Shown: positions 8,870 through 17,465, counted from the first letter of the stretch. The stretch: 64,000 nt of DNA from an uncultured Clostridium sp. (GCA_900548455.1 URKQ01000004.1:1-64000); one strand, 5' to 3'. Notes: generated from the letters alone by a model not told the origin. Made by a program: numbers and translations.

Positions 8870-9787
8870 ATGATATATACTGTAACTTTTAATCCTTCAT
8901 TAGATTATATAGTTCATATGAATAATCTAAATTTAGGTTTTGTAAATAGAACTAAGTTTGAAGAAATATATCCTGGAGGGAAAGGTATAAACGTATCTAT
9001 AGTTTTAAAAAATCTTGGATATGACAGTAAGGCCTTCGGATTTATTGCAGGATTTACAGGCAATGAAATTAAAAGACTGCTAGAAGTTCAAGGATGTAAA
9101 GATGAATTTATAGATGTTGAAGAGGGTATGTCTAGGATAAATATTAAAATTAAGGCTGAAAATGAAAGTGAAATAAATGGGCAAGGACCTAATATAAGAA
9201 AAGAACATATTAGTGAATTATTTTATAAATTAGATAAATTGAAAGATGGCGACATTCTTGTGCTAGCAGGGAGTATCCCTAATAATCTTCCATCTAATAT
9301 ATATGAAGATATATGTGAGAGATTAGAAAAAAAGAAGGTAAAAATCGTAGTTGATGCAACAGGAGATTTACTAGTTAATGTTTTAAAGTATAAACCGTTT
9401 TTAATAAAACCTAATAATTATGAACTGGAAGAGATATTTGGTGAAAACTATGAAAGTGAAGAAAAACTTATAGAAGCTGGAAGAAGACTTCAAGGTATGG
9501 GGGCTTTAAATGTGATTATTTCTAGAGGTGAAAAGGGAGCAATCTTCATTTCTCAGGATGAAAAGATTTACACTTTAAAAGCCCCAAAAGGTGAACTAAT
9601 AAATTCTGTAGGTGCTGGAGATTCTATGGTAGCTGGATTTATAGCCGGATATATTCAGAGTAATGATTTTGAAGTTGCATTTCAAAGAGCAGTAGTTACA
9701 GGAAGTGCTACAGCTTTCTCACCGTGGCTTACAACTGAGGAAAAGGTAAGAAAGTTATTAAAGGAGTGGTGTAATGAGAATAACTGA
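8870..9787 (+). CDS. fruK: 1-phosphofructokinase
   Basis: 305 aa from the ATG at 8870 (MIYTVTFNPSLDYIV), placed by GGAGG 7 nt upstream. A 5-codon longer reading from 8855 would contain the RBS itself. It is a PfkB-family sugar kinase. PGGKGINVSIVLKNLG near 35-50 is the substrate-binding signature. NSVGAGDSMVAGFIAGY near 244-260 is the ATP-binding signature, with catalytic Asp251. It phosphorylates fructose-1-phosphate, the product of the PTS permease, to fructose-1,6-bisphosphate. The stop overlaps the start of the permease gene by 14 bp, so the two are translationally coupled. No FruR/DeoR regulator gene lies upstream in this window. Confidence 0.9.
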   Translation: MIYTVTFNPSLDYIVHMNNLNLGFVNRTKFEEIYPGGKGINVSIVLKNLGYDSKAFGFIAGFTGNEIKRLLEVQGCKDEFIDVEEGMSRINIKIKAENESEINGQGPNIRKEHISELFYKLDKLKDGDILVLAGSIPNNLPSNIYEDICERLEKKKVKIVVDATGDLLVNVLKYKPFLIKPNNYELEEIFGENYESEEKLIEAGRRLQGMGALNVIISRGEKGAIFISQDEKIYTLKAPKGELINSVGAGDSMVAGFIAGYIQSNDFEVAFQRAVVTGSATAFSPWLTTEEKVRKLLKEWCNENN

Positions 9788-11663
9788 TTTGTTAAATGAA
9801 AAATGCATTAATATTAACAGCAATGCAATAACTAAAGTTGATATAATAAATGAACTTGTTGAATTAATGGACAATAACGGAATATTAATAGATAAAGAAA
9901 TCTATAGAAGAGCTATTTTTGATAGAGAAGAACTTAGCTCCACTGGTGTAGGAGAAGGTATTGCAATTCCTCATGGGAAAACTAATGTGGTAGTGAAACC
10001 TGGACTTAGTGCACTTATTATAAGAAATGGAGTTGACTTTGATTCGATTGATGGATTACCAGTAAATTTAGTATTTATGATTGCAGCTCCAGATACAGAA
10101 GATAACGTACACTTAAAAGTTTTAAGTAGATTATCTACTCTTTTGATGGATAAAAATTTTAAAGAGGATTTATTAAATGCAAAGGATAAAAGGGAATTTC
10201 TAAAAGTTATAGATGAAGCTGAGAGAGAGAAATTTGAGGAGTTAAAGTCGGAAAAAGAAGTAGATAGTGGATTTGAAATATTGGCAGTAACAGCATGTCC
10301 AACTGGAATTGCTCATACATATATGGCAGCAGAGGCTATCGAAAATAAAGCTAAAGAAATGGGAATATCAATTAAGGTTGAAACTAATGGTTCTGGAGGA
10401 GCAAAAAATATATTGACTCCAGAGGATATAGAAAAAGCTCAGTGTATAATAGTAGCTGCAGATAAGAAAGTAGAAATGGATCGTTTTAATGGGAAAAAAG
10501 TAATAGAAGTTAAAGTGTCCGATGGAATTTATAAAACTGAAGAGCTTTTAAGAAAAGCCCAAAGTGGAGATGCTGCTATATATCATGACAGTTCTAATGA
10601 TATTAATAAAGGTATAATTGAGAAAGAAGAGGGAATGGGAAGGCAGATCTATAAACATCTAATGAATGGAGTATCTCATATGCTTCCCTTTGTAATAGGT
10701 GGAGGAATATTAATAGCTGTTGCTTTTTTATTTGATAGTTATGAAATAAATCCACTAAATTTCGGTAAAAATACACCCTTAGCAGCATTCTTAAGGACAA
10801 TAGGGGAATATGCTTTTAGATTTATCCTTCCAGTACTTGCAGGATATATTGCTATGAGCATTGGTGATAGACCAGCCCTTGCTATAGGATTTATAGGTGG
10901 ATATATGGCAGATATAGGTGGCTCTGGATTTTTAGGTGCCCTTGTGGCAGGATTTGTAGCTGGATACATAGCAGTTGGACTTGAAAAATTATTTGCTAGA
11001 TTACCGAAAAGTCTTCAGGGCACTAAACCTGTTTTGTTATATCCTTTCTTTGGAATATTATTTATAGGAATTGCCATGAATTTTGTTATTAATCCACCTG
11101 TGGCAGTACTTCATAATGGACTTTCTAATTTTTTAAATAGTATGAATGGGTCAAGTAAGATTTTCCTTGGAGCTATTCTAGGTGGTATGATGTCTATTGA
11201 TTTTGGAGGTCCTATAAATAAAGCAGCCTATGTTTTTGGAACAGCATCAATAGTTACAGGACAATACGATATTATGGCAGCAGTAATGATTGGTGGAATG
11301 GTTCCTCCAATTGCAATAGCTCTTTGTACTATATTCTTTAAAAGCAGATTTACTGAAAGAGAAAGGCAGTCTGGAATTACTAATTTTATTATGGGACTTG
11401 CATTTATTACTGAAGGAGCTATACCCTTTGCATCATCAGACCCATTTAGGATAATTCCATCTTGCGCCATTGGTTCATCAATTGCTGGGGCTCTTTCAAT
11501 GGCATTTAATTGTACTTTAAGGGCGCCTCATGGAGGAATATTTGTATTTCCTTTAGTAGAAAATGCATTAATGTATCTACTATCACTTGCTATAGGTTCA
11601 GTTGTAGCAATGAGTATTCTTGCAGCACTAAAAAAACCCATATATAAAAATGCTAAGAAGTAA
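9774..11663 (+). CDS. fruA: PTS fructose transporter subunit IIABC
   Basis: 629 aa. An N-terminal IIA domain (1-~145) has phospho-acceptor His67 in IPHGKTN. A IIB domain (~168-265) has Cys175 in ACPTGIAHTYMAAEA. A C-terminal IIC domain (~290-625) has about nine membrane segments. The phosphoryl group passes from HPr to IIA to IIB and then to fructose as it crosses the membrane. The A-B-C order is the usual clostridial/Bacillus fructose permease. The gene overlaps fruK and is followed by an apparent HPr relic and then enzyme I. This is a full fructose uptake module except for HPr. Confidence 0.93.
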   Translation: MRITDLLNEKCININSNAITKVDIINELVELMDNNGILIDKEIYRRAIFDREELSSTGVGEGIAIPHGKTNVVVKPGLSALIIRNGVDFDSIDGLPVNLVFMIAAPDTEDNVHLKVLSRLSTLLMDKNFKEDLLNAKDKREFLKVIDEAEREKFEELKSEKEVDSGFEILAVTACPTGIAHTYMAAEAIENKAKEMGISIKVETNGSGGAKNILTPEDIEKAQCIIVAADKKVEMDRFNGKKVIEVKVSDGIYKTEELLRKAQSGDAAIYHDSSNDINKGIIEKEEGMGRQIYKHLMNGVSHMLPFVIGGGILIAVAFLFDSYEINPLNFGKNTPLAAFLRTIGEYAFRFILPVLAGYIAMSIGDRPALAIGFIGGYMADIGGSGFLGALVAGFVAGYIAVGLEKLFARLPKSLQGTKPVLLYPFFGILFIGIAMNFVINPPVAVLHNGLSNFLNSMNGSSKIFLGAILGGMMSIDFGGPINKAAYVFGTASIVTGQYDIMAAVMIGGMVPPIAIALCTIFFKSRFTERERQSGITNFIMGLAFITEGAIPFASSDPFRIIPSCAIGSSIAGALSMAFNCTLRAPHGGIFVFPLVENALMYLLSLAIGSVVAMSILAALKKPIYKNAKK

Positions 11664-11693
11664 GATAAACTATTTACAAAGAGTCAAATAAAT

Positions 11694-11781
11694 ATGAAAG
11701 AGTTTACATATGAAATAATGGACTGAAGATGAAACTTTAGCATCAAAAACTATTGAAAATATTTTAAAAGAAAACTTATAA
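11694..11781 (+). pseudogene. Internally deleted HPr (ptsH) relic
   Basis: Just after fruA, ATG AAA GAG TTT... reads MKEFTYEIMD and stops. MKEFTY-I-D is how many clostridial HPr proteins begin. One base out of frame, the next 19 codons read EDETLASKTIENILKENL and a stop, which resembles an HPr C-terminus (acidic D-E pair, then a final helix ending in ENL). The middle of HPr, including the active-site His15 region and Ser46, is missing. I read this as an HPr gene collapsed by an internal deletion of about 55-60 codons. Position between fruA and enzyme I supports it. Matches are short, so confidence is moderate. Confidence 0.5.
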
Positions 11782-11854
11782 TAGAAATAAACGGGGATAG
11801 AAAGCTATCCTCTTTCTAATGTATAATGGCATACCATTGAAAGGCAGTGACAAG

Positions 11855-13489
11855 ATGAATATTTTGCAGGGTAAAGGTGTTTTTGAAGGAATAGCGTTAG
11901 GAAAGCTTTCATTTTTTAAAAGAAAAGAAACTAATATTGTTGAAATTAAAATTGAAAGTCCAGCTGAAGAAATTAAAAGATTTGAAGAAGCAAGAATTTT
12001 AGCAGTAGAAGAATTAAGGGTGTTATATGAAGAAGCTTTAAAAAATCTTGGTGAAGAGCATGCAATGATATTTAAAATGCAGCAAGTAATGGTTTTAGAT
12101 ATAGAATATTATGATTCCGTAAAGTCTATTATAAACAGTGAATTGATTAATGCGGAAAGTGCAGTAAAGAAAACGTCAGATATGTTAGCAAGCGTTTTTG
12201 AGGCTATTGAAGATGAGTATATGAGGGAGAGAGGAGCAGATATTAAAGATATTTCTAAGAGGCTTATAGATGTTCTAGTTAAAGGAAGCTCAGATAAAGT
12301 ATCATTATCTCAACCTGTGATAATAGCTGCTGAGGATTTAGCCCCAAGTGAAACGGTGCAATTGGATAAAAGCAAGGTTCTTGGATTTATAACCTCTAAG
12401 GGATCATGTAACTCACATACAGCAATATTAGCAAGGACTATGAATATACCTGCAATTATTGGAGTTGGAGATGAGCTAAAGGAAGAATTGGATGGAAAAG
12501 AAATAATTATCGATGGGTTTTCAGGAAAAGTCTATGTGGAACCAGATTTAAGGACTGTAACTCGTATGGGAGAAAAGATACAGGCTGATTTGGAGAAGAA
12601 AAAGTTATTGGAAAGATTAAAAGGAAAAGAAACTGTGACAGCAGATGGAAAAAGAATAAATTTATATGCTAATATAGGGGATGTTTCCGATTTGAAAGCT
12701 GTTTTTGAAAATGATGCAGAGGGCATAGGTTTATTTAGAAGTGAATTTTTATATTTAGAAAATGAAGATTTTCCAACTGAACAGCAGCAGTTTGAAGTCT
12801 ATAAAGAAGTTGCTGAAAAAATGAAGAACAAAAAAGTTATAATAAGAACATTAGATATTGGTGCAGATAAGCAAGCTTCATATTTTAATATTCCAGATGA
12901 AGAGAATCCGGCTATGGGATATAGAGCTATTAGAATTTGCTTGAATGAAAAAGACATTTTTAAGACACAATTGAGAGCTTTATATAGAGCATCAATTTTT
13001 GGAAATATATCTATTATGTTTCCTATGATTATATCTGTTGAGGAAGTTATTGAAATTAAGCAGATTATAAAAGAAGTTAAAGAAGAATTGAAAAAAGAAG
13101 GCTATGACTTTAGAGAGGATGTAGAACTTGGGATTATGATAGAGACTCCTGCATCTGTAATGATTAGCGATCTTCTTGCAAAGGAAGTAGATTTTTTCAG
13201 TGTAGGAACTAATGATTTAACTCAGTATACTTTAGCTATTGACCGTCAAAATCAAAAACTTGATAAGATTTTTAATCCTCGTCATAAGTCTATTCTTCGA
13301 ATGCTTAAAATGGTGGCGGATAACGCTCATAGAGAAGGTAAATGGGTTGGAATTTGTGGTGAGCTTGCAGCAGATCTTGAATTAACAGAAGAATTCATAT
13401 CCATGGGCTTTGATGAGCTTTCAGTATCACCAGCCTATATACTAAGATTAAGAGAGAAAATAATGTCTGTCGATTCTTTATTATATTAA
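11855..13489 (+). CDS. ptsI: PTS enzyme I (phosphoenolpyruvate-protein phosphotransferase)
   Basis: 544 aa from the ATG at 11855 (MNILQGKGVFEGIALGK). The reading from 11819 adds 12 residues unlike the family. The phosphorylated residue is His188 in CNSHTAILART. PEP and metal sites are visible: GLFRSEFLYL, RTLDIGADKQ, MIETPASVMI and SVGTNDLTQYTLAIDR. The active-site cysteine is in GICGELAAD near 490. The enzyme takes the phosphoryl group from PEP and passes it to HPr. Its location in a fructose operon suggests co-induction with FruA. A cell with this HPr relic must supply HPr from elsewhere. The stop codon falls at the edge of a repeated sequence described below. Confidence 0.92.
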   Translation: MNILQGKGVFEGIALGKLSFFKRKETNIVEIKIESPAEEIKRFEEARILAVEELRVLYEEALKNLGEEHAMIFKMQQVMVLDIEYYDSVKSIINSELINAESAVKKTSDMLASVFEAIEDEYMRERGADIKDISKRLIDVLVKGSSDKVSLSQPVIIAAEDLAPSETVQLDKSKVLGFITSKGSCNSHTAILARTMNIPAIIGVGDELKEELDGKEIIIDGFSGKVYVEPDLRTVTRMGEKIQADLEKKKLLERLKGKETVTADGKRINLYANIGDVSDLKAVFENDAEGIGLFRSEFLYLENEDFPTEQQQFEVYKEVAEKMKNKKVIIRTLDIGADKQASYFNIPDEENPAMGYRAIRICLNEKDIFKTQLRALYRASIFGNISIMFPMIISVEEVIEIKQIIKEVKEELKKEGYDFREDVELGIMIETPASVMISDLLAKEVDFFSVGTNDLTQYTLAIDRQNQKLDKIFNPRHKSILRMLKMVADNAHREGKWVGICGELAADLELTEEFISMGFDELSVSPAYILRLREKIMSVDSLLY

Positions 13490-13495
13490 ACTTTA

Positions 13496-13657
13496 ACGCA
13501 ATAAAAACTGAATTATCAACGCTCATTGGGGCTTCGAAGCTGACACATAGTAGGTATGAAACAAGATAAGACGGCAGTGGAGATTTGCTTTAAATTTTAA
13601 AGAGTATGAGCTCCTGCAGATACATTCGCTTATAATAATTCAGTTTTTTTCTTGCGT
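13496..13657. repeat. 162-bp inverted-repeat-bounded non-coding element
   Basis: The left end ACGCAATAAAAACTGAATTA and the right end (13635-13657) pair as an imperfect ~20-bp inverted repeat around ~120 bp of non-coding DNA. That DNA contains the palindrome GCTTCGAAGC. The left 50 bp recur at 13744-13789 with about four mismatches. It looks like a miniature transposable element or a structured repeat. No ORF is inside. Confidence 0.55.
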
Positions 13658-13676
13658 ATAATCAGCATAAGAATTA

Positions 13677-13790
13677 TAAATTCATGTGGTGTTGCTGAAG
13701 GGGGAGATTCCTAAGGGAATCTCTTTACTATATTAAGCTTTAACACAAGAAAAACTGAATTATCATCACTCATTGGGGCTTCGAAGCTTA
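13677..13790. repeat. Hairpin GAGATTCC/GGAATCTC and partial second copy of the 162-bp element
   Basis: 13704-13723 forms an 8-bp hairpin after GTTGCTGAAGG. A similar GTTGCTAAAGG plus GAGATTCC...GAATCTC block lies at 62908-62942. From 13725 a truncated copy of the left half of the 162-bp element follows. No gene is present. With the previous element this fills most of the gap between ptsI and the next gene. Confidence 0.45.
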
Positions 13791-13888
13791 TATTTCAAAA
13801 TTGTAATATAAGTGTAAGATACTTAAATATGAAAAGAAATTCTCCCAAGTTATAATAAATATATAAAGTTGATAGGAGATGATTTTTA

Positions 13889-13966
13889 ATGAAAAAAGTA
13901 TTTGATGTTTTTAAAGTTGTGGTAATGGTGGTTTTTGCAGGTTGTGATGAGAAGGATTTAATATAA
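13889..13966 (+). CDS. Possible 25-aa hydrophobic small ORF
   Basis: The ORF reads MKKVFDVFKVVVMVVFAGC and ends DEKDLI. AGGAGA lies 9 nt upstream of the ATG. The start resembles a signal sequence with a lipobox-like cysteine. Its length suggests either a very small peptide or the surviving 5' end of a decayed gene. I do not recognise it. Confidence 0.25.
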   Translation: MKKVFDVFKVVVMVVFAGCDEKDLI

Positions 13967-14027
13967 GTATTAACCTATATAATTTAGAAAAGTAGGATCT
14001 AAATATGAATTTAAGAAAAAGTAAACG

Positions 14028-14072
14028 GCACAATTATTGTACAGTGAATGTTACAATGATTGTGCTTTTTTT
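14028..14072. terminator. Intrinsic terminator, probably two-way
   Basis: GCACAATTATTGTA and TACAATGATTGTGC pair over 14 bp with one G-U around a ~9-nt loop. Seven T residues follow on the plus strand, and a T-rich stretch follows on the minus strand. It lies 21 bp past the end of the minus-strand membrane protein gene. Confidence 0.75.
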
Positions 14073-14092
14073 AATAATACATAATTATAGTG

Positions 14093-14596
14093 TTATTTTA
14101 AAGTAGATCTGTTTTTTACAAAAAATATTGTATGTTTATCTAGTAATAATTGACACATCCCATACACAAAAAAAATTATCTTGGATAATATGTCTATTCG
14201 TTTATTAGTGCCACCACCAATAAAGGTGAAAATCTTTGTATAAGGCAATATCAAAATAAAAAATCCCCAAGATATGCTACCAGCAATAAGTATTTTTTCA
14301 AATATATTAATACTATCGGTATCTATTTTCCCCTTTTTTCTATATATTAAATTATATTCAATAACAGAAACTATTATTACTGCTAACCAAATAAAGCAAA
14401 AATAATTGCCCCAATTTAATACATAAAATATTAAAGTAGATATAATAGCAAATACTATTATAAGAAAGTTAAAAGTTTTTTTGACATAATTATTTTTTAT
14501 ATATAAATGCAAAAACATTACTGTTTTTGAGATAATTAATGATAACGGCATCATAATTGTAAGTAAAGAACCTTCTTTTAATGATAAATAATTCAT
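14093..14596 (-). CDS. Small multi-pass membrane protein beside the bacteriocin locus
   Basis: 167 aa with an AGGAAAG RBS 1-2 nt closer than usual to the ATG. Four or five hydrophobic segments are visible (about 10-30, 42-62, 65-85, 105-125, 138-152), separated by short basic loops (YRKKGKID, GGGTNKRID). I do not recognise the family. It lies immediately downstream of a relic that contains a second copy of the bacteriocin leader. It could therefore be an immunity protein left from a duplicated bacteriocin unit; that is inference from position and size only. No export or catalytic motif is visible. Confidence 0.6.
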   Translation of the reverse strand: MNYLSLKEGSLLTIMMPLSLIISKTVMFLHLYIKNNYVKKTFNFLIIVFAIISTLIFYVLNWGNYFCFIWLAVIIVSVIEYNLIYRKKGKIDTDSINIFEKILIAGSISWGFFILILPYTKIFTFIGGGTNKRIDILSKIIFFVYGMCQLLLDKHTIFFVKNRSTLK

Positions 14597-14676
14597 TTCT
14601 TTCCTCCATTGAATTTATAATGCTCTATATTATAAAATCACAAAGATTTTTGTTATATAATGATAAAAAATTTTCT

Positions 14677-14788
14677 TTCATCGCTGTCAATATCTACAAA
14701 GCTATTCGGTAATTGTAGTGCGTATTTTCTTCCTTTTCAGTAAACCTTGCAAATAAACAATTTGTTACTCTTACTGTGATCCACTAGT
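14677..14788 (-). pseudogene. Chimeric relic: bacteriocin leader joined to a fragment of the coupled 171-aa gene
   Basis: 14677-14733 matches the leader coding region of the precursor gene at 16130-16186 with about seven mismatches in 56. Translated on the minus strand it reads RKYALQLPNSFVDIDSDE. From 14726 to about 14775 the sequence is nearly identical to 17603-17652 within the upstream coupled gene (encoding NCLFARFTEKEE). The two parts meet inside a shared ATTTTCTT. The relic has neither a start codon nor a core peptide. It is best explained by deletion between two genes in a former second copy of the operon. Confidence 0.75.
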
Positions 14789-14823
14789 TACAAGGTTAAA
14801 TTTTTATATTGCTTAAATATTTA

Positions 14824-15012
14824 GGCTTTGTAGTAAAATAAAGTGATAGAATGTACAAGTTATGCTGGACAATGATTTAATCAGCTTATATTTATACCTC
14901 TTCTAAGAAGGGTTGAAAGGGGATTCTATCCCCTCTGGTTTAAGGAGAGATATTCAAAGGGAACCATAAGGTTCCTTTTGAAAAAGCTGAACAAAGTAAT
15001 ACAGAGTCAATA
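14824..15012. repeat. Non-coding dispersed repeat region
   Basis: It begins GGCTTTGTAGTAAAATA, related to the repeat ends at 8775 and 60224. It contains the hairpin GGGGATTCTATCCCC (near 14920-14936). It ends with CCTTTTGAAAAAGCTGAACAAAGTAATA, split as CCTTTTGAAAAAGCTGAA at ~14971, a block that recurs at 60149-60175. No gene is supported in 14790-15050. Confidence 0.5.
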
Positions 15013-15050
15013 TTCATTATCCTAATTAAAAACTATGAAACATAGATTAA

Positions 15051-15093
15051 AATAAAAAGTCATTCTAAAGACATTTAATCTCTAGAATAACTT
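15051..15093 (-). terminator. Terminator of the bacteriocin operon
   Basis: On the minus strand AAGTTATTCTA pairs with TAGAATGACTT (one G-U), and T-rich sequence follows at 15057-15050. It lies about 75 bp beyond the last gene of the minus-strand operon. Confidence 0.65.
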
Positions 15094-15169
15094 GAAATTT
15101 GCTAATTATATGTTCACTATTTTTTTATAACTAAGTTTACTTTTACCTAAATAATACTCATATATTTTT

Positions 15170-15451
15170 CTAAACAAAAAAATGAGTTATTACTAATATA
15201 ATAATTAAAGGAATCAATAATACGATATAACTTAATATATTTTTTCTACCTGTAATTGCATTTTGTTTTGAATGACTTTCTTTAATATTCTCCCTTTGTA
15301 CAAATAAGGAAGATATTAAGCATATTAGCATTCCAGCCACAAAAATACCAAAGAGTACTCCTGATACTGGCTTCTTGAATATGATAAATAATAACATTAT
15401 TACCAATACCGTTATTTCTGTAGAAAGACCTACCCACATCAACTTTTTCAT
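15170..15451 (-). CDS. Small membrane protein, candidate bacteriocin immunity protein
   Basis: 93 aa with three hydrophobic segments (about 5-24, 29-49 and 73-92) and a short basic/polar loop (QRENIKESHSKQNAITGRK). The RBS AAAAGGAGG lies 10 nt before the ATG. It is the last gene of the minus-strand bacteriocin operon, behind the precursor and before the operon terminator. That is the usual site of a small membrane immunity protein. No family signature is visible, so immunity is inferred from place, size and topology. A general membrane protein of unknown role is the alternative. Confidence 0.6.
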   Translation of the reverse strand: MKKLMWVGLSTEITVLVIMLLFIIFKKPVSGVLFGIFVAGMLICLISSLFVQRENIKESHSKQNAITGRKNILSYIVLLIPLIIILVITHFFV

Positions 15452-15804
15452 TTTTATTTTGCCTCCTTTTAATTACTAAAAACCCACCCTTATTCAAATA
15501 CCAGTTCTTTAATTATATAAGTTCAACACTTTAAACATCTTCTTACACCAAAGATATCAGTTTCAATATACTTCAAAACAGTCATTAATAAAGAATTCTT
15601 ATTCATTTTATTGAATCTTATTTAATTGAAACACACGCCCTCTATATATAAATTTAAATAGAGGACGCATTTCCCAATTATTTCAATGTTACTTCTTCAT
15701 TAATTTAGCGTGCTATGATAATCATAGCTTTAAAAGTTATAATATTTATTAAGCTATAATCAAAGTAATAATAACTTTGATATTACTCATGAAAATCAAA
15801 CTTA
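15452..15804. other. Intergenic region between bacteriocin precursor and small membrane gene
   Basis: The 353 bp hold two minus-strand hairpins. CGTCCTCTAT pairs with ATAGAGGGCG at about 15645-15672. ATCAAAGT pairs with ACTTTGAT at about 15763-15785, just past the precursor stop. Neither has a clear T tract, so they may stabilise or attenuate the message, giving more precursor than downstream transcript. No convincing gene is seen. Confidence 0.4.
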
Positions 15805-16206
15805 CTATGCTAAATCATAAGTAACACCTGTTACAATACCTATCAAGGAAATTGTTGTCATTTTATATTGTGTAGAACTTGTCTGACTCTTAGTAGAGAA
15901 ATAATTATACGCTTGACGATATTCATTACCTGCAAATGTACAATATCCAGCTCCAATTCCTGCAATTACACCAACTCCAACACCAACAGTGCTAGCTACG
16001 GCTGCAGCTGTAGCGTACGTATAGCCACCTGCTAATGAAAACCAACTAGCCATTAAGGTAGCAGCTACATTCTTTAAATATTTTGCAGTTCCTGATGATG
16101 TCGAAGTAGCCCCTCCATCAACATATTCCATTTCATCTCTGTCAATATCAACGAAGTAATTTGGTAATTGTAATGCGTATTTTCTTTCTAAAACAAATGC
16201 GCTCAT
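15805..16206 (-). CDS. Double-glycine leader bacteriocin-like precursor peptide
   Basis: 133 aa. The 32-residue leader ends in EYVDGG (Gly31-Gly32), the cut site for C39 peptidases of bacteriocin exporters, and has the usual acidic and hydrophobic pattern (LQLPNYFVDIDRDEM). The predicted 101-aa core begins ATSTSSGTAKYLKN. It is rich in Gly, Ala, Ser and Thr and contains a long hydrophobic stretch with GVGVGVIAGIGAG near 74-86, with GxxxG-like spacing suited to membrane insertion. There is one Cys, at about 89. The core is large for a class II bacteriocin. RBS TGGAGG lies upstream. The exporter, adaptor and a candidate immunity gene share the operon. Antimicrobial activity is inferred; a secreted signal or adhesin-like peptide is possible. 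Confidence 0.8.
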   Translation of the reverse strand: MSAFVLERKYALQLPNYFVDIDRDEMEYVDGGATSTSSGTAKYLKNVAATLMASWFSLAGGYTYATAAAVASTVGVGVGVIAGIGAGYCTFAGNEYRQAYNYFSTKSQTSSTQYKMTTISLIGIVTGVTYDLA

Positions 16207-16340
16207 TTTTATTTTTCCTCCATAATATTTATTTTAAAAGAATCTTGAACATTTGTAAATAACTAACAAACACTTAATTAATTTGCGCGCAATGCTTATT
16301 AATCGTCACCTTAGTATAAAATTCTTTTAATGCAAAGTAA

Positions 16341-17465
16341 TTAACTAAACTTAATCCCTATTAACTCTAAAAAGTACTTCATATATGTTATCTTTTCATA
16401 CTTAACTCTTGTTTCTGTTACCATTCCAATAGTTAGGTTAACCTTCTCCCCTTTAGTATCTTCTAGATAAGTCTTATCTGGTTTAACCTTTACTTTGAAA
16501 TACACATTTCCTTTTTCATTATCAATTGTTGCATCTTCATCAATACTTATTACTTTTCCAGGTATTGTTCCATACTCCGATTGAAGTAATCCTTCTACTA
16601 CTAAAGATACTTCGTCATTTACATGTATTCTTGGTCTATCACTAGATGGTAGCATTGTTTCTATAATTAAATCTTCTTCTTTGCTTATTATTGTTCCTAT
16701 TAAACTTCCACCTTGAAGTACCATTCCCATTGTTACTGGTGTATTTAAATGTACTGTTCCACTTTTTTGTGCTGTTACTTCATATTGTTCCTTACTGTTT
16801 TCTAAAGCACCTTTCTGTGCTATTAGCTTAGAAATTTCTAATTCATATTGATTTCTTTCACTTGTAAACTCTGATATGGTTTTAAAATAATGTTCATCTG
16901 ACTTATTTTTTTGAGTTTTTATGAATTCTTCAATTTGCTTATCTTCATAGCCTTGATCTTTTAGCGCTTTTTTATCTACATCAAAGGCTTTTCTTGCATA
17001 GTAAGCTGCATTTAATCTATTATAAAATTCTTTCTCTACTGGATTATCTTTATCAAAATTATTAGTACCCTTAGTGGCATTTTCTTCACCTTTTATTAAT
17101 AATTGAATTTTATTATTATAAGTGTCTACTTGTGAATTTACCTGTTCTAGTTGAAGATCTGCCTCTAGGCTATTTGTTGTGAAAAGAATATCTCCTTCAC
17201 TTACTTCAGTACCTTCCTCTATAAATACCTCATTTATTTCCCCCGAACTTTTAGTCATAATATGAGACTTATTCTCAGAAATAACTAAGCCTTGTCCCTT
17301 CACCATATACGTTTTAATGGAATTATTTGCCCACACAAGTCCTATGGCAATTAATGCTGTGACGATTAAGATAATATACTTCATGAAGGCTGGGGGTTTT
17401 TTATCATAGAGTATCTTACTATCAGTAATTTCATTTAAGTTATATACCTTCAAGTAACCCTCCAC
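16341..17465 (-). CDS. HlyD-family secretion adaptor for the bacteriocin exporter
   Basis: 374 aa (GTG at 17465; a TTG at 17453 lies better placed behind GGTGGAGG and may be the true start). A short cytoplasmic tail leads to one membrane anchor at about 28-46. An extracytoplasmic domain follows: a split lipoyl-like unit (MTKSSGEINEVFIEEGTEVSEGD near 68-90 and KSGTVHLNTPVTMG near 233) flanks a helical hairpin of about 130 residues. The C-terminal beta-barrel ends with LTIGMVTETRVKYEKITY. This is the BlpB/MesE/LcnD type adaptor that links a peptidase-containing ABC exporter to the cell exterior. Its start overlaps the end of the preceding gene. Confidence 0.88.
   Translation of the reverse strand: MEGYLKVYNLNEITDSKILYDKKPPAFMKYIILIVTALIAIGLVWANNSIKTYMVKGQGLVISENKSHIMTKSSGEINEVFIEEGTEVSEGDILFTTNSLEADLQLEQVNSQVDTYNNKIQLLIKGEENATKGTNNFDKDNPVEKEFYNRLNAAYYARKAFDVDKKALKDQGYEDKQIEEFIKTQKNKSDEHYFKTISEFTSERNQYELEISKLIAQKGALENSKEQYEVTAQKSGTVHLNTPVTMGMVLQGGSLIGTIISKEEDLIIETMLPSSDRPRIHVNDEVSLVVEGLLQSEYGTIPGKVISIDEDATIDNEKGNVYFKVKVKPDKTYLEDTKGEKVNLTIGMVTETRVKYEKITYMKYFLELIGIKFS

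Noticed and set aside
15282..15497. 71-codon minus-strand frame overlapping the 93-aa membrane protein
   Set aside because: Overlaps almost the whole start of a better gene, and its translation (RRQNKNEKVDVGRSF) has no structure.
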